Assembly: GCA_965246855.1 (NCBI GenBank) | Contig: CBDFFP010000003.1 | Location: forward strand, 372,001 to 436,000 | Length of the DNA stretch: 64,000 bases | From: UBA1952 sp965246855 | GTDB lineage: Bacteria; Bacteroidota; Bacteroidia; Chitinophagales; Chitinophagaceae | Direction: 5' to 3' | In this document: piece by piece, positions 15,806 to 24,507 of the stretch | Layout of the letters: each line of letters begins with the position of its first letter | Position numbering within the stretch: position 1 is the stretch's first letter | Notes under the pieces: model-generated | What the model was told of the DNA's origin: nothing | Databases searched by the model: none | The model's input: only the letters and a program-made list of their open reading frames with translations | Made by a program: the position numbers and the translations under genes

Positions 15806-15973
15806 CTATTCCACCAACAACTCCGCTCTCGGCTTTAGTTTTTTCCGTACCACCATCCATTCCGCGCCCACTTCTTTCCCTTCAAACAAGGGCAGCGAAA
15901 AGCCTTCCACCACATTCGTCAGCCGCGCTTCCCAAACGCCAGCCTCTTTGCGCATCTCCAGTTTGGGAATCCC
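15806..15973 (-). pseudogene. Orphan C-terminal tail of a second M1-type peptidase
   Basis: About 55 codons ending in a stop at 15806 encode GIPKLEMRKEAGVWEARL, GFSLPLFEG and KPRAELLVE. This parallels the last 62 residues of the M1 peptidase next door (AIPRLEIRKMAGLRIARL, GLSLPLFFS, KPRKEFLVRE) at roughly half identity. No catalytic part or start codon precedes it. It looks like the remnant of a tandem paralogue, or a swapped-out tail. Confidence 0.65.
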
Positions 15974-16179
15974 ACGTTCGGCCAAGTCTGAGGCCCCGCC
16001 TTTTGCGCGCCAGCCGACTTGGTCGCTGCGGTTAGCAGTCTTCAGACTGCAAGAGAACAAAAGCAGTCCGAAGACTACCGCGCCACTGCGACGACGTCCC
16101 TTTCCACAAGGCCCGCGCCTCAGACTTCGCCGAACGAAGATTACCCGTAGCGAACCCCCTTCCCAGAGTGCATTCTTCT

Positions 16180-17781
16180 TTATTCCCGCACCAGAAATTC
16201 CTTTCTCGGTTTGTGTTGTCTGCCTATTGGCATCCACGTTACGCCCACTTCTATCGGCATACCGCTTGCGCTGAAGAACAAGGGCAGCGAGAGACCCTGC
16301 TCCACACCTATGAGTCGCGCTATCCGAAGGCCGGCCATCTTGCGAATCTCTAAACGGGGGATAGCAATGCTGCGCAAATACTGATTGAAAAAAGGTTTTA
16401 AATCCCGTCCCAGTGCTTCGCTCCAAAAGGCTTCTACCTGCGCGCTGGTAACGGTGCTGTGCGCAAAGCGGCGATACATTTCCCGGAAATTTCGCCAGAA
16501 CAGCGAATCGTCCAAATGCATCGCCCGTAGCATCCCGATGATGACCGCGCCTTTGTCGTATTTGTCGCCGGAGCCGTCGTCGCACACGCCGTATCGGCCA
16601 ATGATGGGGCGGTCGTTTTCTATGTTTTGGCGCTCGCCGTAGAGGTATTTAAGGGCCTTTTCTTTGCCGAGGCTGCACTCCACAAAAACGCTTTCCAGAT
16701 AGGTGGTAAAGCCTTCGTGAATCCAGTTGTCGGCCACGTCGGCGGCGGTGATGCTGTTGCCAAACCACTCGTGGCCGCTTTCGTGGATGATGATGTAGTC
16801 GAAGGTTTTGCCCACACCTGTCTTGCTGCGGTCGCGGCCCAGATAGCCCATTTGGTAGCCGTTGCCATAGGCGATGGCGCTCTGATGCTCCATGCCGAGG
16901 TAGGGGGCTTCCACCAGCTTGTAGCCGTCTTGGTAGAACGGGTAGGGGCCTACTTTTTCCTCATAGCAGCGCAGCATTTGCGGGACGACGGCAAACTGTT
17001 TCCGGGCTTTGGCTTCATTCCCGCGCAGGCAATAAAAGGAAAGCGGCAGCTTGCCGTTGAGGCCGTTGAAAGTGTCCGTCCAGCCGACGTAGTCGCCGAG
17101 GTAGAAGGTGATGTTGTAAGGGTTGATGGAGGATTTGACTTGCCACTGAGGATTGTTATCAAGAAACCTCTTACTATAACGCTTCCCGTTGCTAATGACT
17201 GGTAATACTTGTCTGTTATTGATGAGGATAGCTGCACCGCTATCCGGCTCGTCGGCCTGAAAATCCTTGCACGGAAACCACAGGCTCGCGCCGTCTCCCT
17301 GACAAGCTACAGCGACCCAAGGCTTGCCGCTTTTATCTTTCTTCCAGACGAATCCGCCATCCCAAGGTGGGTTTTTCGCTTCGCGGGGTGTGCCAGAGAA
17401 ACGGCATCCTAAGATGTATTCCTCGCCTTTGTTCAGCGGTTGAGGAAGGTTTACCCAGTACACATTCCCTTCGCGGGAGAAGATGCACATTTCTCCATCT
17501 TCAGACCTTCCTATCCTATGTAGGTATACTTCCTGCAACTCCATGGGTTGCTGTAAGTCTATTTGTAGTTTCCGAACACTGTCTTCTATTGCGCGAAACA
17601 CAATACCATTGTAGCCAGAAATACTTTTGGCGGAAGGGTCTATGTCCATATTCATTTCATAACGCAGCACATCCCAGCCTTTCCGGTACGGCCCATTGCT
17701 GCCGCGCAGAGAATCATCGCTTGCTGCAAAGCTTTTAGGGGAAAAGAACAGGAGAAGCAGCGGAAGGAAAAGGAAGCGCAT
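16180..17781 (-). CDS. M1 family metallopeptidase, secreted
   Basis: 533 residues with a signal peptide (MRFLFLPLLLLFFSPKSFAA). Zinc aminopeptidase core: HESGHEWFGNS (HExxH, about residue 329) followed 18 residues later by the third ligand in WIHEGFTTYLE. The exopeptidase motif reads GMEHQS where most M1 enzymes have GxMEN, as in many Bacteroidetes members. Expected to trim peptides in the periplasm or at the cell surface. The C-terminal 60 residues after the catalytic domain are the part duplicated as an orphan at 15806-15973. Between them lies a palindromic gcagtct/agactgc repeat (near 16035). Confidence 0.88.
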   Translation of the reverse strand: MRFLFLPLLLLFFSPKSFAASDDSLRGSNGPYRKGWDVLRYEMNMDIDPSAKSISGYNGIVFRAIEDSVRKLQIDLQQPMELQEVYLHRIGRSEDGEMCIFSREGNVYWVNLPQPLNKGEEYILGCRFSGTPREAKNPPWDGGFVWKKDKSGKPWVAVACQGDGASLWFPCKDFQADEPDSGAAILINNRQVLPVISNGKRYSKRFLDNNPQWQVKSSINPYNITFYLGDYVGWTDTFNGLNGKLPLSFYCLRGNEAKARKQFAVVPQMLRCYEEKVGPYPFYQDGYKLVEAPYLGMEHQSAIAYGNGYQMGYLGRDRSKTGVGKTFDYIIIHESGHEWFGNSITAADVADNWIHEGFTTYLESVFVECSLGKEKALKYLYGERQNIENDRPIIGRYGVCDDGSGDKYDKGAVIIGMLRAMHLDDSLFWRNFREMYRRFAHSTVTSAQVEAFWSEALGRDLKPFFNQYLRSIAIPRLEIRKMAGLRIARLIGVEQGLSLPLFFSASGMPIEVGVTWMPIGRQHKPRKEFLVRE

Positions 17782-17867
17782 GAGGGGAACGAAGTTCCAA
17801 AATCAAAGGGGTAAATGGCAAGGATGGGGAAGGGTAATTGTTGTGTGCGTTTATAGTTACAGCATGT

Positions 17868-18407
17868 GGGTCATCTCGACCGCTAGGGAGAGATCTCACT
17901 TGCGCTATGTCTCACTTGCTGTACTCAACCTGCTGTGAGATTGCCTTCGGCGAGTGCTTCGCAGTTCCTCGCTCTGCGCTCGGAATGACCCGCGTTATGT
18001 ACGTTATGTATTTGATTTGTAAAACGCAGGTCATCTCGACCGCTAGGGAGAGATCCCACGTTTGCTGTGACAAATAATGTTGTTCTTCAAACGCTGTGTC
18101 TCGCTGCTGTGAGATTGCCTTCGGCGAGTGCTTCGCAGTTCCTCGCTCCGCGCTCGGAATGACCCACTTATTGCGTATCTCACCTGCTGTGTATGAAAAA
18201 AGGCGTGTCATCTCGACCGCTAGGGAGAGATCTCACTCAATGGCGTTTCTTGTCTGCTATTTCTCAGCTGATGTAACTCACTTGCTGTGTCTTACCTGCT
18301 GTGTCTTCCCTGCTGTGAGATTCCTCGCTCCGCGCTCGGAATGACCCGCGTTATACACTTAAACGCAGGTCATCTCGACCGTTAGGGAGAGATCTCACGT
18401 TTGCTGT
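17868..18407. repeat. Cluster of dispersed inverted-repeat elements (three full copies and one half)
   Basis: Full copies at 17868-17993, 18028-18165 and 18207-18346; a left arm alone at 18368-18407. Each full copy starts with gtcatctcgaccgctaggga then gagatctcac, has a variable middle with tttgctgt/cctgctgt words, and ends with gtgagattcctcgctccgcg then ctcggaatgac. The ends are imperfect inverted repeats, so each copy can fold into a long hairpin. Some copies carry an extra gccttcggcgagtgcttcgc insertion. The half copy runs into the GIY-YIG gene. No other gene is seen in 17782-18417. Confidence 0.88.
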
Positions 18408-18417
18408 GGCTCATCTG

Positions 18418-18771
18418 CTATTCCCTTACTTCGGGAGTGCTTTGTTGCAGCGGTGCTGGACCCCAAAGTGTTTCGGACAAGTCTTCCCAAGTTGGGTTTT
18501 GCATCGTTATCAAGAGGTTCTTTTTCTCCCGCCGCCACTTCTTCAACTGCTTTTCTCTTGCAATGGCGATTTTGATGTCGTCGTGGGCTTCCCAATACAC
18601 AAAGTACTCGAGGTTGTATTGGTCAGTGAAGCTGTTTTTAAAAACGTGGTGTTTATGTTGCCAGATGCGTCCCTCCAAATTGGAAGTCACGCCGATGTAG
18701 AGCGTGGTGCGCACCTTGTTGGTCATGATATACACATAGCCGGGTGTGTGGAGCATGTGGTGATTCTTCAT
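18418..18771 (-). CDS. GIY-YIG nuclease family protein
   Basis: 117 residues. The family core is complete: GYVYIMTNKVRTTLYIGVTS (GIY-YIG pair), Arg in LEGRIWQHK, and the metal-binding Glu in YWEAHDDIKIAIAREKQLKKW. Such stand-alone domains (UvrC N-terminal/YhbQ-like) are putative endonucleases of unsettled role; some belong to mobile elements. It sits in the middle of a cluster of six dispersed repeats (17868-19076), replacing the right half of one of them, which hints that the gene moved together with, or into, the repeats. Confidence 0.85.
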   Translation of the reverse strand: MKNHHMLHTPGYVYIMTNKVRTTLYIGVTSNLEGRIWQHKHHVFKNSFTDQYNLEYFVYWEAHDDIKIAIAREKQLKKWRREKKNLLITMQNPTWEDLSETLWGPAPLQQSTPEVRE

Positions 18772-18834
18772 GGCGTTGCAGGGATTTTAGACTTCCAAAA
18801 TACGGAACACGCGCCTTTTGGCCACATAATCTGC

Positions 18835-19076
18835 GGGTCATTCCGACGAAGGAGGAATCTCACGTTTGCTGTATCCCATTTATTGTGTCCTTGCTGCTGT
18901 GAGATTCCTCGCTCCGCGCTCGGAATGACCCTGCTTTGTTGAGTGTATAACATGTGTCATCTCGACCGCTAGGGAGAGATCTCACATTTGCTATGGCTCG
19001 CTTGCTGCTCAATCTGCCGTGAGATTGCCTTCGGCGAGTGCTTCGCTGTTCCTCGCTCTGCGCTCGGAATGACTCG
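18835..19076. repeat. Two further copies of the dispersed inverted-repeat element
   Basis: 18835-18931 is the shortest full copy (gtcattccgacgaaggagga ... ctcggaatgac). 18955-19076 is of the longer type with the gccttcggcgagtgcttcgc insertion. They fill the space between the GIY-YIG gene and the promoter of the outer membrane barrel gene. Short inverted words of the catgacctatgactca kind follow at 19085-19122. Confidence 0.88.
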
Positions 19077-19146
19077 CGTTATAATCCATGAATCATGACC
19101 CATGACCTATGACTCATAAATCATAGCTTTGTCCGTCTCTTCCGCC

Positions 19147-21924
19147 ATGCGTTTCCTTCTCTTCTTTTTCCTCTGCACGCTGGCCTTTTTCTCCACCAAA
19201 GCGCAGCAAGTGCGCCTTTCCGGCACGGTGCGCGACACGGCGGCGAAGAGCGCGCTGCAAAACGCTTCGGTAGTGCTTTTGCGGGCGCAGGATTCGGTGC
19301 TGGTGCGGTATGGAAGAACCGACGCGGCGGGCGCTTTTGCTCTTTCTGCCGACAGCGCGGGAAAATATTTGCTGCTCGTCAGCTTCCCGGAATACGCCAC
19401 TTATACGGACGAGATTTCCCTTAAAAAAGCGCAAACGGATGTGGGCGTGATTGTCCTCTCTTCGCGGGAACAGGTGCTGAAAGAAGTGGTGATTAAGCGG
19501 CGCATGGCAGCCATCAAAATCGTGGGCGACACCACGGAATACGCGGCAGATTCCTTCAAGGTAGCCGAAGGCGCAACGGTGGAAGACCTCTTGAAAAAGC
19601 TGCCCGGCATTCAGGTGGACAAGACCGGAAAAATTACGGCGCAGGGCGAAACGGTGAAGAAGGTTTTGGTGGATGGCGAGGAGTTTTTCTCCGACGACCC
19701 GGCGGTAGTGACGAAGAATCTGCAAAGCAAAACCGTGTCTTCGGTGCAGGTGTACGACAAAAAATCGGAGACGGCGACGTTTACCGGCGTGGATGACGGC
19801 ATCCGGGAAAAAGTGATTAACCTGAAGCTGAAAGACTCTATGAAACGTGGCTCTTTTGGTAAGGCAGAACTGGGCGGCGGAACGGGTCAATACTATCAGA
19901 ATCAGGGGATGATAAATGCCTTTAAAGGCAAACGGAAACTGGCCGCGTATGGCATCCTCAGCACGACAGCCCAAACCGGGCTGGACTACAACGACGAAAG
20001 CAAATACGGCGGCACGGACAACTCGTTTTCCTTTGACGAAGAAACGGGGCAGTGGAGCGGCGACTGGGAAAGCCGCAACGGCGGCTACAACGGGCGCGGC
20101 CTGCCGAAAGTGATTACGGGCGGCGGGCATTATTCCAATAAATGGAACGATGGGAAGGAGCAGCTTGGGGCCAACTATAAAGCGCAGCAGTTGGACGTGG
20201 CCGCCGAAGGCAGCCAGTTTACGCAGTTTCTGTTGCCCGATTCTACGTACTTCTCCAAACAGGCTTGGACGCATTTCAGCCGCAACATTCACCAGAATGC
20301 GGGCGGGAAATTCACGCTTCAAAAAGACTCGCTGACGACGCTGCTGCTGACCGCTTCTCTGAACCGCGCGAACACCCTGCAAAACGAAGCCTATAACACG
20401 ATTACCGAAGGTGGCGACGGCGTGACGGTGAATCAAAACCGGCGCACACTGGACAATGATAACCGGCAGCAGGTGGGGAAGATGGGCTTTTCGTGGCAAC
20501 AGAAATTCCGCAAGAAAGGCCGGAGCTTGATGGTGGATGCCAATACGCACCTAACCCAAACGGACGGCAACGAGATGCTGCGCTCCTTCAACAACTACTT
20601 TCTTTCCACCACTTCCGACAGCGTTATCCAGCACAAAACGCGCAACGACGGGATGCAGAATTTTGGCTTGAACGGAAGCTATACCGAGCCGCTTTCCAAA
20701 AAGTTTTTCCTTGCGCTGAGCTATGGTGCAGGATTGACGAATTCCCGCTCGGCGCGCTTTTCCTATAACCAGATGCCCGGCACGGGAGATTTTGAAGCCA
20801 CGCCCGATTCGGTGTTTAGCACCGATTATGCCTACCGCGTGCTGACGCAAAAAGGCGGCGCGACGCTGCGCTATGTTTCTTCCAAATTCAACATCGGATT
20901 GGGCGGGCGCGTGTTTCATACCGACTTCCGGCAGGAAGATTATTTTCGGGGGCAAGCGCCGTTTATGCGCTCGTTTCTCAACTACGCACCGCAGGCCAAT
21001 TTTGTGTGGAATCCGCGCCGCAATCAAAGCCTGCGCATCAACTACAACGGTGCTACGCGGCGGCCTTCGATTGACCAGCTCCAGCCGTTCCGCCAAAACA
21101 CCGACCCGCTGAACATCGCCATCGGCAACCCGGATTTGCGGCAGGAATTTACCCACACTTTCAGTGTCAATTACAATGACTACAAGGCGCTTTCCGGGAC
21201 TTACACGTATGCCAATACCAACTTCACGGTGGTGCAGGATGCGATAAATCAGTCGCAGAATATTGATGCGCTGGGCCGCAGAACGTATCAGTACATCAAC
21301 GCCGGAAACAACCTCAGTGCGTGGAGTTATTTCGGCACGGGTACGAAGTGGAAGAAGGCGGATCTGGACGCGAGCGTAAACGGAAAACTGTCTTACAACA
21401 CGTACCACAGCCGGGTGAACAGCGTGGAGAACAAGACGGCGACCACGGAATATGGCCTTGGCTTTGAGCTGGACAAAGACTGGGACAAAGACAACAAGAT
21501 GACCCACGAGATTTCGTTAGACGTGAACGCTACGTACCGCCAAAACAAGAGCACGCTTTCAGCACTTGCGCCTAACTTCTGGACGGGCGACGTAACGCTG
21601 ACGACGAGCAACAAACTGTTTTGGAAACTGCGCATCACCAACAGCGTAGCCGCCAATGTGCGTCAGCGCCTTTCGGCGTCAGACCGCAACTTCAACGTGG
21701 TAGTTTGGAACGCGGCGCTGTCCCGGAAAATCCTTAAAGGCGACGCGGCGGAAATCCGGCTTTCCGTTTTTGACCTGCTGAACCAGAACATCGGCTTTAA
21801 CCGGAACGTCACCAACACGCAGATTTCCCAGGAAGCCTACACGACGATTCGGCGGTATGGGCTGCTGAGCTTTGTGTGGAATTTTAAGAGCGGGATGGGG
21901 AAGGGTGGGGAAGAGGACGAGTGA
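19147..21924 (+). CDS. Outer membrane beta-barrel protein with TonB-plug-like and carboxypeptidase-regulatory domains
   Basis: 925 residues. Signal peptide ending FFSTKAQ. Residues about 20-105 form a CarboxypepD_reg-like sandwich (VRLSGTVRDTAAKSALQNASV). Then a plug-like segment (VEDLLKKLPGIQVDKTGKITAQGETVKKVLVDGEEFF), and a long barrel of the OMP_b-brl_3 type that closes with LLSFVWNFKSGMGK. Such proteins resemble TonB-dependent receptors and usually sit beside GLPGLI genes; here the GLPGLI gene is 3.2 kb away. TAGCTTTG (19124-19131) is 15 bases before the ATG. Ligand unknown. A second copy of its last 23 codons lies at 22955-23023. Confidence 0.88.
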   Translation: MRFLLFFFLCTLAFFSTKAQQVRLSGTVRDTAAKSALQNASVVLLRAQDSVLVRYGRTDAAGAFALSADSAGKYLLLVSFPEYATYTDEISLKKAQTDVGVIVLSSREQVLKEVVIKRRMAAIKIVGDTTEYAADSFKVAEGATVEDLLKKLPGIQVDKTGKITAQGETVKKVLVDGEEFFSDDPAVVTKNLQSKTVSSVQVYDKKSETATFTGVDDGIREKVINLKLKDSMKRGSFGKAELGGGTGQYYQNQGMINAFKGKRKLAAYGILSTTAQTGLDYNDESKYGGTDNSFSFDEETGQWSGDWESRNGGYNGRGLPKVITGGGHYSNKWNDGKEQLGANYKAQQLDVAAEGSQFTQFLLPDSTYFSKQAWTHFSRNIHQNAGGKFTLQKDSLTTLLLTASLNRANTLQNEAYNTITEGGDGVTVNQNRRTLDNDNRQQVGKMGFSWQQKFRKKGRSLMVDANTHLTQTDGNEMLRSFNNYFLSTTSDSVIQHKTRNDGMQNFGLNGSYTEPLSKKFFLALSYGAGLTNSRSARFSYNQMPGTGDFEATPDSVFSTDYAYRVLTQKGGATLRYVSSKFNIGLGGRVFHTDFRQEDYFRGQAPFMRSFLNYAPQANFVWNPRRNQSLRINYNGATRRPSIDQLQPFRQNTDPLNIAIGNPDLRQEFTHTFSVNYNDYKALSGTYTYANTNFTVVQDAINQSQNIDALGRRTYQYINAGNNLSAWSYFGTGTKWKKADLDASVNGKLSYNTYHSRVNSVENKTATTEYGLGFELDKDWDKDNKMTHEISLDVNATYRQNKSTLSALAPNFWTGDVTLTTSNKLFWKLRITNSVAANVRQRLSASDRNFNVVVWNAALSRKILKGDAAEIRLSVFDLLNQNIGFNRNVTNTQISQEAYTTIRRYGLLSFVWNFKSGMGKGGEEDE

Positions 21925-21970
21925 GACAAAAGATGAGAGACAAAAGACAAAAGAGGATTTTGTAGGTATT

Positions 21971-21997
21971 CGTAGGAACGCGCCATGAGGCGCGTTC
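21971..21997. repeat. Hairpin repeat after the barrel gene
   Basis: gtaggaacgcgccatgaggc followed by gcgttc: nine-base arms gaacgcgcc/ggcgcgttc with a four-base loop. Related to the gtagggacacgc hairpins at 3808 and 45153 and to 57440-57465. Preceded by gacaaaagatgagagacaaa repeat words. Confidence 0.55.
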
Positions 21998-22052
21998 TGA
22001 AACAAAAAACGATAGACAAAACACAATTTTCTAAGAAGAGAATACGCTCTCT

Positions 22053-22889
22053 TTAAAGTCTCTTGATTTCGGCTGCCGTTAAGCCTGTATATTTCATGAT
22101 TTTTTCTACTGGCTCGTTTTCGGCTTTCATTAATCTTCCCATTTCTATTGCTTTTTCCAGTTTTCCTTCGTCAAAAGCGGTGTCAATAACGCCTTTCAAA
22201 TCCCGGTATATTTTAAGGCTGTTTTCGTAGCTGTCCATTTCGGCTTGGTTGAATTTAGCAAGCTCTGCTTTTTCAAATGCCTTTGTGAAAACCTCGTCTT
22301 TGAAGATGGCCGGAATCGTTTGAAAATCTTCCAGGTGTTCTATAAAATAAAGCCACTTATCCAGTCGTGTTTCCAGTGCTTCTTCCTCTTTCTGGAAATT
22401 AGGCATTTCCAAATAAATATAATTTAGCTTGTCATGGAATGTTTTACCGTCTTGATCTTTAAGTTTGATGGTATGTACGACTTCGCCTTTTTCTGATTCA
22501 CTTTCGTAATCGTCAAAAGTAAAGTCCAGGATGCCGATGCAATAAACCGCTTTCAGATTGTAATTCCACTGTCCTTTCTCCGCCTGCTCCCGGATGGGAA
22601 AAGTAGAATAATAAATGGTGCGCTCTTTGAAATAATTCTGTTTTGCCTTCTGGAGTTCTACGATGAATTTCTCGCCCCGTTCATTTTCGCAATAAATGTC
22701 GTAAATCGCTTTACGGTCAAGATCTGTTTGCCCAGGTTGTTCTGTGTTCTTAAAATTAAGGTCAACAATTTTGGTTTGTTGCGGCAAAAGGGCGTTCAAA
22801 AAGTCCAGCAAGAGCGGCTTACTGGCTTCTTCGCCAAAGATTTTTTTAAAGCCAAAATCTGTAAAGGGGTTAATGTATTTTGCTTTCAT
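22053..22889 (-). CDS. Rpn family / PD-(D/E)XK nuclease transposase-like protein
   Basis: 278 residues. NPFTDFGFKKIFGEE at the start, then YDIYCENERGEKFIVELQ (the D...ExQ nuclease core, about residues 65-82), then ERTIYYSTFPIREQ and the C-terminal IMKYTGLTAAEI motif define the PDDEXK_2 group related to Rpn recombination-promoting nucleases and IS-like transposases. Such genes spread between strains and are often found as single-gene insertions. It lies between the complete barrel gene and an orphan copy of that gene's 3' end, opposite in direction. A TAAATTTG box (22914-22921) lies about 24 bases before the ATG. No terminal inverted repeats were found. Confidence 0.85.
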   Translation of the reverse strand: MKAKYINPFTDFGFKKIFGEEASKPLLLDFLNALLPQQTKIVDLNFKNTEQPGQTDLDRKAIYDIYCENERGEKFIVELQKAKQNYFKERTIYYSTFPIREQAEKGQWNYNLKAVYCIGILDFTFDDYESESEKGEVVHTIKLKDQDGKTFHDKLNYIYLEMPNFQKEEEALETRLDKWLYFIEHLEDFQTIPAIFKDEVFTKAFEKAELAKFNQAEMDSYENSLKIYRDLKGVIDTAFDEGKLEKAIEMGRLMKAENEPVEKIMKYTGLTAAEIKRL

Positions 22890-22954
22890 TGTGTTCTTTT
22901 AAATAGAAGGCAAATTTACGTCTTTTGGCGCCGAAGTGTCTCTGGGTATTAAAC

Positions 22955-23023
22955 ACGATTCGCCGGTATGGGTTGCTGAGCTTTGTGTGGAATTTTAAGA
23001 GTGGGATGGGTGGGGAGGAGTAG
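22955..23023 (+). pseudogene. Orphan 3' end of a second outer membrane barrel gene
   Basis: 23 codons encode TIRRYGLLSFVWNFKSGMGG plus EE and a stop. The same peptide ends the complete barrel gene (21847-21924). The nucleotide differences are mostly third-position and silent (cgg/cgc, ctg/ttg, agc/agt), so this was once a translated paralogue rather than a fresh duplication. Its body is missing; the Rpn-like gene occupies the place. Confidence 0.75.
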
Positions 23024-23243
23024 AGTGACGGTAACGACCGAGTATTGCTGCAGGCGGGGTATTTTATAACGTCCAGCCCGGAGCTGCTGCCGAATAATGA
23101 TTTAAAATCGAAGATAACAACTAATGCCAAATAGTTATTCGTCAAGCCCGAACTAAAGCACAGCGATGCAAATCGTTGATGTTTAAATGTCCAGCCCCGC
23201 TTGCCAGCAATACTTTTGTTGGTGGCAGTTTTGTCTTGTCATA
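23024..23243. other. Non-coding stretch with repeated cgtccagccc words, possible recombination site
   Basis: No gene is seen. ataacgtccagcccggagct near 23068 and aaatgtccagccccgcttgc near 23186 are similar. The latter continues into cagcaatacttttgttggtg, which can fold back. The arrangement recalls the cassette-associated sites that flank orphan genes in other Bacteroidetes, but I cannot demonstrate a proper attC structure by eye. It lies directly downstream of the AT-rich gene at 23244-24182. Confidence 0.25.
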
Positions 23244-24182
23244 CTAAATCCTCTTTGCACTTTGTAATAAAATTTCAAATCTCGTTTTTAATTTTTTGTA
23301 TCTATCAATTTCATTGATTGAATAATTACCCCCGCTATTATCGTCACTAATTCCTGATTCACTTGCAATCACCTCATCGCACAAAAAGAAGCTGGTGTCA
23401 GGAATGTTTTTAATTTTTCTAAAAACTTCTATGTCCAGAAAAAAAAGATTAATGTTTTCACCGCCCTTTTTTAATTCAGTAATTAGTCGATTAAAATGCT
23501 TTGACTTGTCCGTTCCATTTTTTATAAGTACATCCTTTTCCATTATAAAGATTCTTTGAATAATAACACCATTTTTCTTGGCTGCTTGAATATTCATTTT
23601 CAAATAATCTTCTTCATTTAGTCCTTGCCAAAAATTTTCATAATAATTTCTAACGTCAATTGTTACAGCATAAACAACACTTGTTGCCATTTCTTGTGCT
23701 TGTCTAAGCATATTCACTCTGTCCCATTCGTCAAGTTTATCAACATAATAAGGTGTACCAATTAGGGCTTTAGCTTTGGCAATTGCTTCATCTAATTGTG
23801 ATTTAACTCTTCCTAAATCGTTTTTGTATTTGTTAGTATCGTGCATTATGTCAGCAATACTATCAAAAACATTAAACAGCCATCTATCATCAAAATAGTC
23901 GTTATGCACTTTTAAAATTTCTACAATTTTTTTTATGTTTTCTTTTATAGATTCTTCGGTTGTATTATTTACGAGTTCGATTTCTGTCGAAAGGGTAATG
24001 ACGTGATAAAGAATGTCAACTAAAATAATCGCAAAAAATTTCTCTGGTCCAGTATGCAAAAATGATTCAGCACCTAAATGAGGCAAAATAGTTATTGTAA
24101 GATAAGTTAGAGCAGAAACGATTACTGTCGCAAAAACTTTATTTGATACTTTTTTCTTAATTTTTTCTTTTAGATTGTCCAT
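23244..24182 (-). CDS. Membrane-anchored protein of unknown function, AT-rich
   Basis: 312 residues from the ATG at 24182. Two N-terminal membrane helices (about 14-34, FATVIVSALTYLTITILPHL, and 43-62, FFAIILVDILYHVITL), a helical linker (about 70-150), then a cytosolic alpha/beta domain with alternating strands (VVYAVTIDVRNYYENFWQGL, VIIQRIFIMEKDVLI, NINLFFLDIEVF, SFFLCDEVIA). The strand/helix pattern recalls PLD-like sensor domains without HKD motifs, but this is only an impression. Base composition is far more AT-rich than its surroundings, and it is flanked by unusual non-coding repeats, so recent acquisition is likely. A sensor or defence role is possible but unproven. Confidence 0.6.
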   Translation of the reverse strand: MDNLKEKIKKKVSNKVFATVIVSALTYLTITILPHLGAESFLHTGPEKFFAIILVDILYHVITLSTEIELVNNTTEESIKENIKKIVEILKVHNDYFDDRWLFNVFDSIADIMHDTNKYKNDLGRVKSQLDEAIAKAKALIGTPYYVDKLDEWDRVNMLRQAQEMATSVVYAVTIDVRNYYENFWQGLNEEDYLKMNIQAAKKNGVIIQRIFIMEKDVLIKNGTDKSKHFNRLITELKKGGENINLFFLDIEVFRKIKNIPDTSFFLCDEVIASESGISDDNSGGNYSINEIDRYKKLKTRFEILLQSAKRI

Positions 24183-24507
24183 ATTAATTTGTCTATGTGT
24201 AGAAGGGGAAAGTTTGGTAGATGTAAAATTGCCACCAACATTTGGATTGCCGCTACTCGCAGCAGTTGCAAGTTGCGGCAAGCGTACCATAGTCCGCAAC
24301 CGCATTGCGGCAAGCAACCCAATACGGATGGATTGCCGCAACCGAACGCGTTTTTAAAATGGCGTCTATTTTCATTGGCCTACCGCAAAACTAATCCCCA
24401 ATTCTGGAAAAACAAATTTCCGCTCCACTGCCGTTATTCCAATCAAAAACAACCTGTCAATGGCCGGATTTCTGTGTAGATTTGAAAGCGCCTTAAAAGC
24501 CCTCTGA
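24183..24507. other. Non-coding region with ttgccgcaa/ttgcggcaa inverted words
   Basis: 325 bases upstream of both the AT-rich gene (minus) and the PIN toxin operon (plus). ttgcggcaa at 24304-24312 and ttgccgcaa at 24334-24342 form a hairpin, with further partial copies at 24246 and 24274. A possible -7 box TAGATTTG for the antitoxin gene lies at 24476-24483. No gene seen. Confidence 0.4.

Noticed and set aside
15970..16585. 259-codon minus-strand frame joining the M1 tail to upstream sequence
   Set aside because: Only the last 55 codons resemble a protein; the rest is an out-of-frame shadow of the M1 peptidase gene and repeat DNA.
19114..20550. 478-codon open frame opposite to the outer membrane barrel gene
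   Set aside because: GC-rich coding strands leave the opposite strand open. The predicted protein is Arg/His/Phe-rich with no domain, and the sense frame is a well-supported gene. The same applies to 29827-31080, 33189-34532, 54880-56163 and 1158-1976.
21925..23023. Target-site duplication of about 70 bp created by insertion of the Rpn-like gene
   Set aside because: The two copies differ at mostly silent third positions and in length at the end, as expected for diverged paralogues, not for a fresh duplication.
24183..24341. N-terminal extension of the AT-rich membrane protein to 24341
   Set aside because: The extension is translated repeat DNA (ttgccgcaa words) without similarity to a protein; the ATG at 24182 starts directly before a plausible cytosolic segment and membrane helix.
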